Both the position numbers and the translations under genes were made by a program. 33,643 bases of DNA. Source: a virus. Shown here piece after piece: positions 23,686 through 29,953 of this stretch. Location of the stretch: IMG/VR virus record IMGVR_UViG_3300036885_000082, positions 1 to 33,643 of that record; one strand, written 5' to 3'. How positions within the stretch are numbered: the first letter of the stretch is position 1; every line of letters begins with the position of its first letter. The notes under the pieces are model-generated. The model worked only from the letters and a program-made list of their open reading frames with translations, was not told the origin of the DNA and did no database searches.

Positions 23686-24609
23686 TTATTTATAACTCTC
23701 GATTGGAACGTTTAACGCTTCCTGAATAGCGAACTCAAAACATTTTGCAGGGTTATTATATCCTAATAGCTGTTTATAACGTTCTCGAAGTTCTTTCCAC
23801 ATTTCGTTTATGTTAGCGTCAACCTTAATTGAAATTCTTTTGCTGAACTCGTCAGGGTTTTGCGGCTCAATACCGTAGTATTCCTCAACGACTTCGCACA
23901 TTTTTAATATAATGCCAGAGGTGGAGCGTACATCTTCGTTCTTGCTAACTTTTTGAACGGCTTTTTTGAACTGCTCAAAGTATTCGAGATCAGCTACATG
24001 TATGCTGGACTTCTCCTCTAATACTTTGATAACGTTGTCAAAAGTTTTCTTCTGATTTGGAAGGAATAATAAATGTATATTCTGATAGTCAAACTCAATA
24101 CCGATTTCGTCGATCTTAACTTTAGAGTCAAGTTTCAAATCTTCTTCAAATATGCCGGACTCAAGTTTTGCCTCAAGTGTGCTTATACCTTCGTAAATCT
24201 CCTTAAGTAACTGAGCGTCACTGTGACCGGATAACGCATTATGAGCTAATTGCTTTGCCTTAACCTGATCGGGTGTCAATACTTCCTCAATAACTAATAC
24301 GAATATGTACAAAACGGCTGCGGCACGTGAGGCTCTAATCCGGTGATGTCCTGATATGATCGGTAGTTCGTTGTGCTCGTTAGGCATACCGCATAAAGGC
24401 AAGCTCTCAAGGCGTTTGTCCTTCCTAATATTTTCTTGCAGTCTCTCAAAGCGTTTGATCGGCATTACTTGAGCGTTCTTATCTTGCTCTCTTAAGCAGT
24501 CGATATGTACCTTGTAAATTGCCAGACCGTTACCCATGTCGAGAACTCTCTCAATGGTTTTCTCATTAACGATTTCGGGTTTCTTAACTTTTGCCACTTG
24601 TCTCTCCAT
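23686..24609 (-). CDS. ParB-like nuclease-domain protein
   Basis: A 307-residue protein overlapping the end of the methyltransferase-like gene. The ATG at 24609 has no SD; a GTG four codons later (24597) is preceded by GGAG and may be the true start. Residues ~40-125 contain 'VMPIKRFERLQENIRKDKRL' and 'PIISGHHRIRASRAAAV', the ParB/sulfiredoxin-fold box (GHHR). The C-terminal ~170 residues are helical. Phage ParB-domain proteins are often paired with DNA-modification enzymes, as here, and may act as DNA-binding partner or CTP/ATP-dependent clamp. It is also next to terS, so a packaging role is an alternative. Confidence 0.8.
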   Translation of the reverse strand: MERQVAKVKKPEIVNEKTIERVLDMGNGLAIYKVHIDCLREQDKNAQVMPIKRFERLQENIRKDKRLESLPLCGMPNEHNELPIISGHHRIRASRAAAVLYIFVLVIEEVLTPDQVKAKQLAHNALSGHSDAQLLKEIYEGISTLEAKLESGIFEEDLKLDSKVKIDEIGIEFDYQNIHLLFLPNQKKTFDNVIKVLEEKSSIHVADLEYFEQFKKAVQKVSKNEDVRSTSGIILKMCEVVEEYYGIEPQNPDEFSKRISIKVDANINEMWKELRERYKQLLGYNNPAKCFEFAIQEALNVPIESYK

Positions 24610-26008
24610 AGGGTTTATTTGAATGTTCTGATAAATAAATGTTTATGCAGTCCGAATAAGTACGGTCATAAAAATCATGTCTGTAAACGATTTTATAAGT
24701 ATCGTTAGGTAATTTCTCACGGCTCACTATATCAAGGACTCCACTGTTTAATTTGTTTTTCCGATACTTACAAAGGCAAGTCGTTTTTAATCCAGTAAAA
24801 TTATATATCTGATTTTTTGAGCCGAGAATACGTGTTAACAGGAAATTTTTGAACTCCTTGCATGTTATCGACATCATCATCAAACGATTAACGTGCGGAT
24901 ATTTTTTTAAGTACACGCCGAAGCCAAACGTTTCAAATATATCCTCAGTTGTTAAGCGTCTCATATCAGCACAATGCAAGCCGACTGTTCTAAATACTTT
25001 ACCGTCGATTAACATGAGTAAATAAATCTCTGCTTTAGTATTTCCTAACCTGTGAGCGAATAAGTCTCGATAGTAAAGTCCGACCTCTTTAGTAGTTCTT
25101 ACGAATGTTATTTTTGAGTCCGGTCTTATTTCATCGTCCTCATTCATAATAGGAATTTTACTCGCTTTAAATTCCATATCTTTTTTAAGCACGACTGTTT
25201 TACGCTGTTTATAATCAGAGAGCCACTTAACGTTATTTATAGCGAGGGTCTCGAACTTGTTTTTAGATTTTTCAACGACGCATAATAAATTCTCCGGTGG
25301 AAGTATTTTCTCAACCTGATAGCTTGTAATAAATATCGGTGTTTCGGTTTCCTTAATAGTTCCAATCAGCGACTCGAAAAAATCCTTATGTACAAATTGC
25401 TCGATACCGGACTGGAAGCCGATTATTTCCTCTGCTTTGCTAAACATTTTCTCATATCCTCCCGAATACACCGGAGGGTTGATAATTACTATGCCACACT
25501 CCGGCTTTACCGTTTCCCATAGGTCGAGTATTCCATAATTTATTCCTTCGTAAATAGTTTTATAATGAGAGAGTAAAGAGGCAAGCTGCTTAATGTACAT
25601 AGCCCAATTTTGCATTATATCGTCGAATATAATTTGAGTGTAAAATTTGCTCTCGTCTAACTGCTGCGATTTTATGAGTAGTAATAAATGAGCGGCTCTG
25701 TCAAGATCATTGTCGTATGTTCTGGCGAGCTCTCCTCTCATGTTTTGTGAAATTGGAAGGGTGTCTAACGGTTTATTAGCGTACACGTAGCCGAGTATTG
25801 AGGAAAATAGTGATATATCAGATGAATAAATTTCAGACGGCTTGAAGCCAGCCTCAATAGCCGCTTTCACCATTCCGAATTGACCGACTGCCGGAATAGT
25901 CACCCTCGTATATCCTTTCGACTTAAGATGCTTCAAAACGTCGGCTAAATATTTACGGTGTTCGGATATAACCGAACCTAAAAATATTTTATCAAGCTGC
26001 TGTATCAT
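24584..26008 (-). CDS. Methyltransferase-like / GNAT-like (Mom-type) DNA modification protein
   Basis: I choose the ATG at 26008 (GAGG four nt upstream; 474 residues), because the in-frame extension to 26056 runs through a terminator. The N-terminal half has a SAM-pocket-like segment ('VTIPAVGQFGMVKAAIEAGF', then 'SSDISLFSSILGYV') and 'IINPPVYSGGYEKMF', a variant NPPY motif with the Tyr displaced. The C-terminal half ('VNRLMMMSITCKEFKNFLLT', 'GLKTTCLCKYRKNKLNSGV') resembles the GNAT-like domain of phage antirestriction adenine-modification proteins related to Mom. It lies before a ParB-like gene. I infer base hypermodification against restriction. Confidence 0.65.
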   Translation of the reverse strand: MIQQLDKIFLGSVISEHRKYLADVLKHLKSKGYTRVTIPAVGQFGMVKAAIEAGFKPSEIYSSDISLFSSILGYVYANKPLDTLPISQNMRGELARTYDNDLDRAAHLLLLIKSQQLDESKFYTQIIFDDIMQNWAMYIKQLASLLSHYKTIYEGINYGILDLWETVKPECGIVIINPPVYSGGYEKMFSKAEEIIGFQSGIEQFVHKDFFESLIGTIKETETPIFITSYQVEKILPPENLLCVVEKSKNKFETLAINNVKWLSDYKQRKTVVLKKDMEFKASKIPIMNEDDEIRPDSKITFVRTTKEVGLYYRDLFAHRLGNTKAEIYLLMLIDGKVFRTVGLHCADMRRLTTEDIFETFGFGVYLKKYPHVNRLMMMSITCKEFKNFLLTRILGSKNQIYNFTGLKTTCLCKYRKNKLNSGVLDIVSREKLPNDTYKIVYRHDFYDRTYSDCINIYLSEHSNKPYGETSGKS

Positions 26009-26018
26009 TTTACCTCTT

Positions 26019-26050
26019 AAAAAAAAAGGTGAGCGTGTTAGCACGTCACC
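26019..26050 (-). terminator. Rho-independent terminator after the tRNA-like element
   Basis: On the minus strand GGTGA-CGTG - CTAA - CACG-C-TCACC forms a 9-bp stem with one bulged base, followed by nine T. It separates the tRNA-like element from the methyltransferase gene. The loop contains the TGCTAACA octamer that recurs in this genome. Confidence 0.88.
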
Positions 26051-26071
26051 CGACAAGTTTATTAAATTTTG

Positions 26072-26143
26072 CTGCGTGTTAAGGAATCAAACCTCAATTT
26101 CCTGAGCGAGAACCTAGGCGTCCGAGTATTAGACGAACACGCA
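26072..26143 (-). tRNA. Degenerate tRNA-like element (Glu/Arg-type)
   Basis: On the minus strand TGCGTGT (26137-26143) pairs perfectly with ACACGCA (26073-26079) as a 7-bp acceptor stem. A TC linker, D-stem GTCT/GGAC, and T-arm TGAGG-TTTGATT-CCTTA are at the exact tRNA spacing. The anticodon arm (CCTAGG.TTCTCG.CTCAGG) pairs with one A-C mismatch, so the anticodon is unclear: UCU or CUC. The D-loop lacks the GG pair and the T-loop has T where C56 is invariant, so the elbow contact is lost. CCA is not encoded. It may be a decayed tRNA, an unusual functional tRNA or a tRNA mimic. Confidence 0.6.
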
Positions 26144-26198
26144 AGATAAAACCATGAAAAACATTAAATTAAAAGTATAGAGGTAAGACGGTACTGTC

Positions 26199-26218
26199 TC
26201 CCTTCTTTTGGTAAGGGA
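26199..26218 (-). repeat. Short hairpin between terminator and tRNA-like element
   Basis: TCCCTT and AAGGGA form a 6-bp stem with an 8-nt loop. It follows the terminator at 26222-26257 and may be a back-up terminator or an RNA-processing hairpin. Nothing else is recognised in 26144-26221. Confidence 0.35.
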
Positions 26219-26221
26219 AAT

Positions 26222-26257
26222 AAAAAACCCGCTCTCTGGACTCCAACCATTAGCGGG
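26222..26257 (-). terminator. Rho-independent terminator of the DUF488 operon
   Basis: On the minus strand CCCGCT ... AGCGGG bracket an 18-nt region (which has its own TGGA/TCCA pairing) and are followed by TTTTTT. It lies 25 nt after the DUF488-like stop. Confidence 0.85.
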
Positions 26258-26282
26258 CTCTTACTTGTTACGGAGTGAGAAT

Positions 26283-26744
26283 TTAATCGAATAGGCTGAG
26301 GGGCTCTTTAATTCCGGCTGGCGCTTCAAATCTTGAGAACGGTTTACATACTCCTAAGTTGTCAGGATAACCGAACTCCTCAATTTTAATATTCAGTACG
26401 TCCATTAAGAATTTTGCTAAATAGTGACGGTGACATGAGTCGGAGGGCTTTTCAAAACAGACAAGGGCGAAGTCTTTTCCTCCGCTTAAGATTTCCCATC
26501 GTTGAACGAGGTCTTTAGCTCTGTATTGCTTGAGTATGTCGTCATATTCAGCATAAAAATAAAGCTGTCCCTCCCTGTCCCAATTATGAGCTTTTCCGGC
26601 TGCTAACATTGAGTCGGTCGGAGCGAGTCGTTTATCCATGTCTCCATTATACCACTTTGGAGGAAAGCGAGAGATTCCGATTGGAACGATACCAGCATTC
26701 CTCAGCTTCGTAAGATTTGCGAAATAAGATGTGTAGATTTTCAT
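26283..26744 (-). CDS. DUF488 family protein
   Basis: A 153-residue protein with GGAG five nt before the ATG. The start 'MKIYTSYFANLTKLR' and later 'PIGISRFPPKWYNG', and especially 'FALVCFEKPSDSCHRHYLAK' (C-x-E ... CHR), are the DUF488 signature. The function of the family is unknown; a Cys/His pocket suggests an enzyme, and homologues occur in phages near nucleic-acid modification genes. It is the second and last gene of the short operon driven by promoter P2. Confidence 0.8.
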   Translation of the reverse strand: MKIYTSYFANLTKLRNAGIVPIGISRFPPKWYNGDMDKRLAPTDSMLAAGKAHNWDREGQLYFYAEYDDILKQYRAKDLVQRWEILSGGKDFALVCFEKPSDSCHRHYLAKFLMDVLNIKIEEFGYPDNLGVCKPFSRFEAPAGIKEPLSLFD

Positions 26745-26767
26745 TTGTTCTCCGTTGTTATTATAAT

Positions 26768-27010
26768 TTAATTTAATCCGCTTCCCTCACAAACACCGCA
26801 TCCGACTGTTAAGTCCTTAAATGGATGTGAGGTTGTGCCTGAGCCCTCGCAGTTATTACAGAACTTTCTTTTCTGTTTAATAAGTTCGGATATTTCGAGC
26901 ATTATATCAGCTCGATCTTCTTCGTTGTTTTCTGTTTTTTCTGATAGCAGAGTAAGGATGTCGATTTGTTCGTCGATCTCCTCAAGTGCGGTAAGTTTAA
27001 TTAAGGTCAT
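26768..27010 (-). CDS. Small DnaJ-type zinc-finger protein
   Basis: An 80-residue protein. The ATG at 27010 has GGAG five nt upstream; a GTG two codons earlier would overlap the SD. Residues ~8-50 form an acidic helix or coiled coil ('LEEIDEQIDILTLLSEK'). The C-terminal third has two CxxCxGxG repeats ('CNNCEGSG' and 'CGVCEGSG'), the DnaJ zinc-binding motif, which would hold one zinc ion. Such small proteins may act as partner-binding adaptors. It is the first gene after promoter P2. Confidence 0.75.
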   Translation of the reverse strand: MTLIKLTALEEIDEQIDILTLLSEKTENNEEDRADIMLEISELIKQKRKFCNNCEGSGTTSHPFKDLTVGCGVCEGSGLN

Positions 27011-27051
27011 GTTCACTCCGTTATGTATTTGTTATTTTTAATGTCAAATGA

Positions 27052-27080
27052 AATATAATCTGTACTTGTCAGAATGTCAA
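27052..27080 (-). promoter_or_regulatory. Sigma70-type promoter P2
   Basis: On the minus strand TTGACA (27075-27080), 17-nt spacer, TATATT (27052-27057). The 20 bases ending in the -35 and the 20 bases after position -2 (TGACATTAAAAATAACAAAT, 27032-27051 approx.) match promoter P1 exactly, with the same 5-nt gap after the -10. The shared initially transcribed block may bind a regulator. It drives the zinc-finger/DUF488 operon. Confidence 0.9.
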
Positions 27081-27099
27081 GTAAAAAATGAAATAAATT

Positions 27100-27137
27100 A
27101 AAAATAAATAAGCCGTCTCGATACCTCCGAGACGGCT
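27100..27137 (-). terminator. Terminator of the replication operon
   Basis: AGCCGTCTCG and CGAGACGGCT (27128-27137 and 27111-27120) form a perfect 10-bp stem with a 7-nt loop, followed on the minus strand by TATTTATTTTTAATTT. It lies 11 nt past the stop at 27149 and separates the early operon from promoter P2. Confidence 0.85.
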
Positions 27138-27148
27138 CAATATGAATA

Positions 27149-27352
27149 TTATTGTTTAAGCGTCAGCATATCCTCAGTGACGCAAACGAGCTGTAAAGGT
27201 ATTCCAAGTTTTGTTTTGACCTCCGTGTCAAGCCTGATCTGTACCGGATAAGGTTGTTTAGCGAGAAACGCAGTGACCGTAGCTGATCTCTCCCATAGCT
27301 CTTTTGCTATTCCCTTGTGTCTTTTCGTGATTACCCTGTTGCCTATATTCAT
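27149..27352 (-). CDS. Small basic protein of unknown function
   Basis: A 67-residue basic protein; the ATG overlaps the upstream stop (ATGA). 'GNRVITKRHKGIAKELWERS' followed by 'ATVTAFLAKQ' and 'PVQIRLDTEVKTKLGI' resembles a small SH3/KOW-like barrel ('G..V.........A.V.....p..v'). No firm family. It is the last gene of the right-hand operon, just before the terminator. Confidence 0.65.
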   Translation of the reverse strand: MNIGNRVITKRHKGIAKELWERSATVTAFLAKQPYPVQIRLDTEVKTKLGIPLQLVCVTEDMLTLKQ

Positions 27353-27594
27353 GTTTTTGGTAACTCCTTTTTATGTTTTAGTCCGTAAACTATCGTTTCA
27401 ATATGTTTGAAACTAACGAAATATTTTTCTGCGAGTAAATTCTTTGCTCGCTCACTTGGTATTTTATCCTCTTTTACGAGCTTGTCAAATTCTCTCCTGA
27501 TCTTATAATCACGTTTTGCGAGGTCGTCAATAAATTTATGCTTTGAAAGAACTTCAAGCATATCATCTGCGAACTCAAGTAATTTTTCCGGCAT
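27349..27594 (-). CDS. Small helical protein of unknown function
   Basis: An 81-residue protein with AGGAGG four nt before its ATG. It is highly charged and helical. 'KIPSERAKNLLAEKYFVSFK' followed by 'HIETIVYGLKHKK' looks like a small HTH ('A..lLae.y.vs...i..i..g'), similar to Mor/sigma-like DNA-binding ends. It may be a DNA-binding regulator. It overlaps the HNH/NinG-like gene by 20 nt. Confidence 0.65.
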   Translation of the reverse strand: MPEKLLEFADDMLEVLSKHKFIDDLAKRDYKIRREFDKLVKEDKIPSERAKNLLAEKYFVSFKHIETIVYGLKHKKELPKT

Positions 27595-28093
27595 TGTTCC
27601 TCCTGATATTGTTAAGTGTTTCGGTTAATCGTATTTTCGTTTCCATTAGATTAACGTCAATCTTTGCACTCCTCAGCAATATGAGTCTCTGCCAGTTTTC
27701 GCTTCCTATATGGTTTATAATTTTATCTGAATACTCTTTTGAAATTACAGGGTCATTCGAGTGAACTCCGTTCGTATGCTCCTTAAATGATGTTAGCACA
27801 ATACCATTCGGTAAGTGATAACGTAAAAAATAATTCGGCTTGTGTACGATATGGTGAGAGCTTAAGCCGATCAGAGCTCCTGACTTGCTTGATATTTCTG
27901 CTGGTGTGCCGCTGAGTTCGGATTTCCAGCCAGCTTTTTCTTTTATACATAAAGCCCAAAGCTCGTCACACTCTTTTTTGAGTTTTTTGCTATTAACTTT
28001 CGGCACTTTAATACGTTTCGTTTTTATACGTTCCGATTTTCTCGGTATGTGAGGAAATAAGTTTTTCTTAATTTTCGTACTGCGTGCTAACAT
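27575..28093 (-). CDS. HNH/NinG-like nuclease-fold protein
   Basis: A 172-residue protein with GGGAG seven nt before its ATG. The first ~45 residues are very basic. The core has 'KECDELWALCIKEKAGWKSE', then 'IGLSSHHIVHKPNYFLRYHL', 'PNGIVLTSFKEH' and 'TNGVHSNDPVISKEYSD', the order seen in NinG/HNH proteins of phages ('..HHI..R....lR.dl.Ng..lC..cH...hs'). The HHI pair and Asn are kept, but the zinc-binding CxxC pairs are missing, so it may be a zinc-less HNH fold. Probable role: recombination junction or DNA nicking in replication. Moderate certainty. Confidence 0.65.
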   Translation of the reverse strand: MLARSTKIKKNLFPHIPRKSERIKTKRIKVPKVNSKKLKKECDELWALCIKEKAGWKSELSGTPAEISSKSGALIGLSSHHIVHKPNYFLRYHLPNGIVLTSFKEHTNGVHSNDPVISKEYSDKIINHIGSENWQRLILLRSAKIDVNLMETKIRLTETLNNIRRNNAGKIT

Positions 28094-28290
28094 GTACGCA
28101 CTCCCACTAAATCTTCTGCGTAGGTATTCACAAACGGATACATTATATCAAGCAATCTCTCTGCCTCTCGCTCCTCCGGTGTCCTGTGTTTGTGAGGTAC
28201 GAGCTTCTTGCTTCTGCTTGGTCTCGGAGTCTGAGGTACTCTGATAATTTCCGGTTCATCAACTATATTTCCGTCAATATCAAACTTCAT
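28087..28290 (-). CDS. Small basic protein of unknown function
   Basis: A 67-residue protein. I use the ATG at 28290, which follows a strong AAGGAGG, rather than the in-frame ATG at 28344 that lies inside the upstream gene. It has 'PQTPRPSRSKKLVPHKHRTP' and a helical C-terminus 'EEREAERLLDIMYPFVNTYA'. No known domain. The coding end overlaps the next gene's start. Function unknown. Confidence 0.65.
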   Translation of the reverse strand: MKFDIDGNIVDEPEIIRVPQTPRPSRSKKLVPHKHRTPEEREAERLLDIMYPFVNTYAEDLVGVRTC

Positions 28291-28462
28291 TTTTTCTGTC
28301 CTCCTTAATTTGTCGAGCCATATATTTATTTCTAATACCGTCATTTGTACTTAGTCTTACTGCGAGGCTTGAGGCATTGCGGGCTGTGAGCGGTTTTGTT
28401 TTTACGACCTTCTTCGTTTCAGTATTAAAGACTTCGTACGGAATTTGCGTTATTTCACTCAT
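28280..28462 (-). CDS. 60-residue basic protein of unknown function
   Basis: Its ATG overlaps the previous stop (ATGA), so translation is coupled. 'YEVFNTETKKVVKTKPLTAR' then 'NASSLAVRLSTNDGIRNKYM' resembles short phage proteins that carry a 'VyN..T.k.v....tl..A...v.....n' pattern, but no function is known. It is one of a run of small genes between SSB and the NinG-like gene. Confidence 0.6.
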   Translation of the reverse strand: MSEITQIPYEVFNTETKKVVKTKPLTARNASSLAVRLSTNDGIRNKYMARQIKEDRKNEV

Positions 28463-28854
28463 ACGATCTCCGACTTTTCAAGGTGTCTTTCGATAACGTC
28501 AACGAGTAATAAGTCATTTGACGTTAATTCGTCGGCATGCCTCTTGAATGTTTTATAGGCTGCGGTTAATATGCTTATCGGATTATTACAGTCAACCTCA
28601 AGCAATTCCCCTGCTGAATGTGTTAGCATTTTATCTTTTTGCTGATCTATCCAGACAAAAGCCTCACGTATTTTAATATTCATATAGAACAAGGCTGTCT
28701 TAGCTTTCTTCCTCCACTTCATATAATCGGAGGTACTCAGTTTAACTCCGTCCTGATCGTTCCGGCATGGGTCGCCAAGTTGCATCTCTATTTTCAAAAC
28801 AGCGACGGTCATTTCTTCGATTTTTATTCGGGCTTCTTCTATTGATTTGAACAT
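28459..28854 (-). CDS. Helical phage protein of unknown function
   Basis: A 131-residue protein with AGGAGG nine nt before its ATG. Helices 'IEEARIKIEEMTVAVLKIEM', then 'YMKWRKKAKTALFYMNIKIR' and a C-terminal helical segment. The 'LGDPCRNDQDGVKLSTSDYM' motif recurs in small early proteins of phages ('IqaqL...nr...dG..ms..ey..Wr..a..A'). It follows ssb by 33 nt. The leader, ACTATAACAAACAGGA, resembles that of ssb, so the two may be regulated alike. Confidence 0.65.
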   Translation of the reverse strand: MFKSIEEARIKIEEMTVAVLKIEMQLGDPCRNDQDGVKLSTSDYMKWRKKAKTALFYMNIKIREAFVWIDQQKDKMLTHSAGELLEVDCNNPISILTAAYKTFKRHADELTSNDLLLVDVIERHLEKSEIV

Positions 28855-28887
28855 AAATTTTTACCTCCTGTTTGTTATAGTTTAATA

Positions 28888-29310
28888 TTAAAAAGGTAGA
28901 TCGTCTAACGTATTACCATTGTTCTCGGGGTCAGGGTCGCTGTGACCAGCTGTACCGCTACCCTCGTTAGTCGTTTCGCTGCATGGTATTATAAGGTCTG
29001 CAATCACGTCAACGTTATAACGCTCGACTCCATTCTTGTCGGTATATTTACTTTTGGAGATACGACCCTCGATATAAAACTTTTTCCCCTTGAGTAAATT
29101 TTTAGTAATGAAGTCACTGAGCTTAAAGGCTACAATATTATGCCAAGTTGTTTCATTGGTATAATTTCCGTCCTGTCCCTTTATGCCCTGAACGGTTGCA
29201 AGTCCGAAAGTAGTTACCGACGTTCCGTTAGTAGTAACCCTCGTCTCTGCGTCCTTGCCTAAGTTCCCCATAAGTTGAACCTTGTTTATCGAAAATGCTG
29301 TGCGTGCCAT
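28888..29310 (-). CDS. ssb: Single-stranded DNA-binding protein
   Basis: A 140-residue OB-fold protein with AAGGA before its ATG. The N-terminus 'INKVQLMGNLGKDAETR', the middle 'ETTWHNIVAFKLSDFITKNL', 'LKGKKFYIEGRISKSKYTDK' and 'DVIADLIIP' are the SSB core. A flexible Gly/Asn-rich linker leads to the acidic tip DDLPF, the usual protein-interaction tail. It coats ssDNA during phage replication and recombination with the annealing protein upstream. Confidence 0.95.
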   Translation of the reverse strand: MARTAFSINKVQLMGNLGKDAETRVTTNGTSVTTFGLATVQGIKGQDGNYTNETTWHNIVAFKLSDFITKNLLKGKKFYIEGRISKSKYTDKNGVERYNVDVIADLIIPCSETTNEGSGTAGHSDPDPENNGNTLDDLPF

Positions 29311-29344
29311 AGTGCTTTATCCTTTTTGTTATAGTGATTAAATA

Positions 29345-29953
29345 TTAAACTGTCTTTCGGGCTGCCCTGAGTTTGTTTTTAATTTCTGCTTTTTGATCGT
29401 CAAGAAACATGAGCCGATCACGTTGTATCGCAAATTTGACCTCTTTTGCTGCCGATAATTCGATAAGTTTTTTCTCCTCCGGTGTTAGCTCAAATTTTTT
29501 ATCTCTTAAGGCTGCTAACATTCTCCCTTGTCTGATTAAATTATCGACCCTCTGATTAACTTTTAATTCGATTTCAAATAATCCGTAAACTGCGGTGTCC
29601 TTTGCTATCCAGTCATTCCAGTCAATCCGATTGAATACCGTTGCTCTTGTCACTGCATCAAGTCGGATTAAAAAAACTTTCTTAGTCCAATAATTGAGTA
29701 GCATTTGCTCGTACCATGCTTTAATAGTCTGAATGGAAATATCAATCATTTTTGTAGTTCCCATTTTCAAACAGTGACCATGTACAAAAATAAATTCAAG
29801 TTCAGAACTTTTATATAACTCAAGAAGATCACCCTTAACGAAATCCGGTGTTTTCTCCACCTTCGGAATAGAGAGAATTAATCTGCTCTCTATATTCGTC
29901 CTCTGTAATACTTCCTTTAGGCTGCTTTTTACTAAATTGCTTATTTGTTCCAT
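29345..29953 (-). CDS. Unknown protein in replication operon
   Basis: A 202-residue protein. The ATG at 29953 has a fair GAGAG seven nt upstream but lies 119 nt inside the end of the replication-organiser-like gene, an unusually long overlap in another frame. Later in-frame starts lack an SD. Segments such as 'LEFIFVHGHCLKMGTTKMID' and 'FNRIDWNDWIAKDTAVYGLF', and a charged C-terminal helix region, give no family match that I recognise. Its place between the initiator-like gene and ssb suggests a replication role. Confidence 0.6.
   Translation of the reverse strand: MEQISNLVKSSLKEVLQRTNIESRLILSIPKVEKTPDFVKGDLLELYKSSELEFIFVHGHCLKMGTTKMIDISIQTIKAWYEQMLLNYWTKKVFLIRLDAVTRATVFNRIDWNDWIAKDTAVYGLFEIELKVNQRVDNLIRQGRMLAALRDKKFELTPEEKKLIELSAAKEVKFAIQRDRLMFLDDQKAEIKNKLRAARKTV

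Noticed and set aside
23686-24609. ParB-like gene as part of a plasmid-prophage partition system
   Set aside because: No ParA gene or centromere-like array is visible; its neighbours are a modification protein and terminase.
26009-26056. Longer N-terminus for the methyltransferase-like gene (start at 26056)
   Set aside because: The extra 16 codons run through a terminator stem and its T9 run, whereas the ATG at 26008 has its own GAGG.
26144-26221. A second tRNA between the terminator and the tRNA-like element
   Set aside because: Only a 6-bp hairpin is present; I could not build acceptor, D and T arms.
28291-28344. Upstream start (28344) for the 67-residue gene
   Set aside because: A strong AAGGAGG precedes the ATG at 28290; the extension only re-reads the neighbouring gene in another frame.
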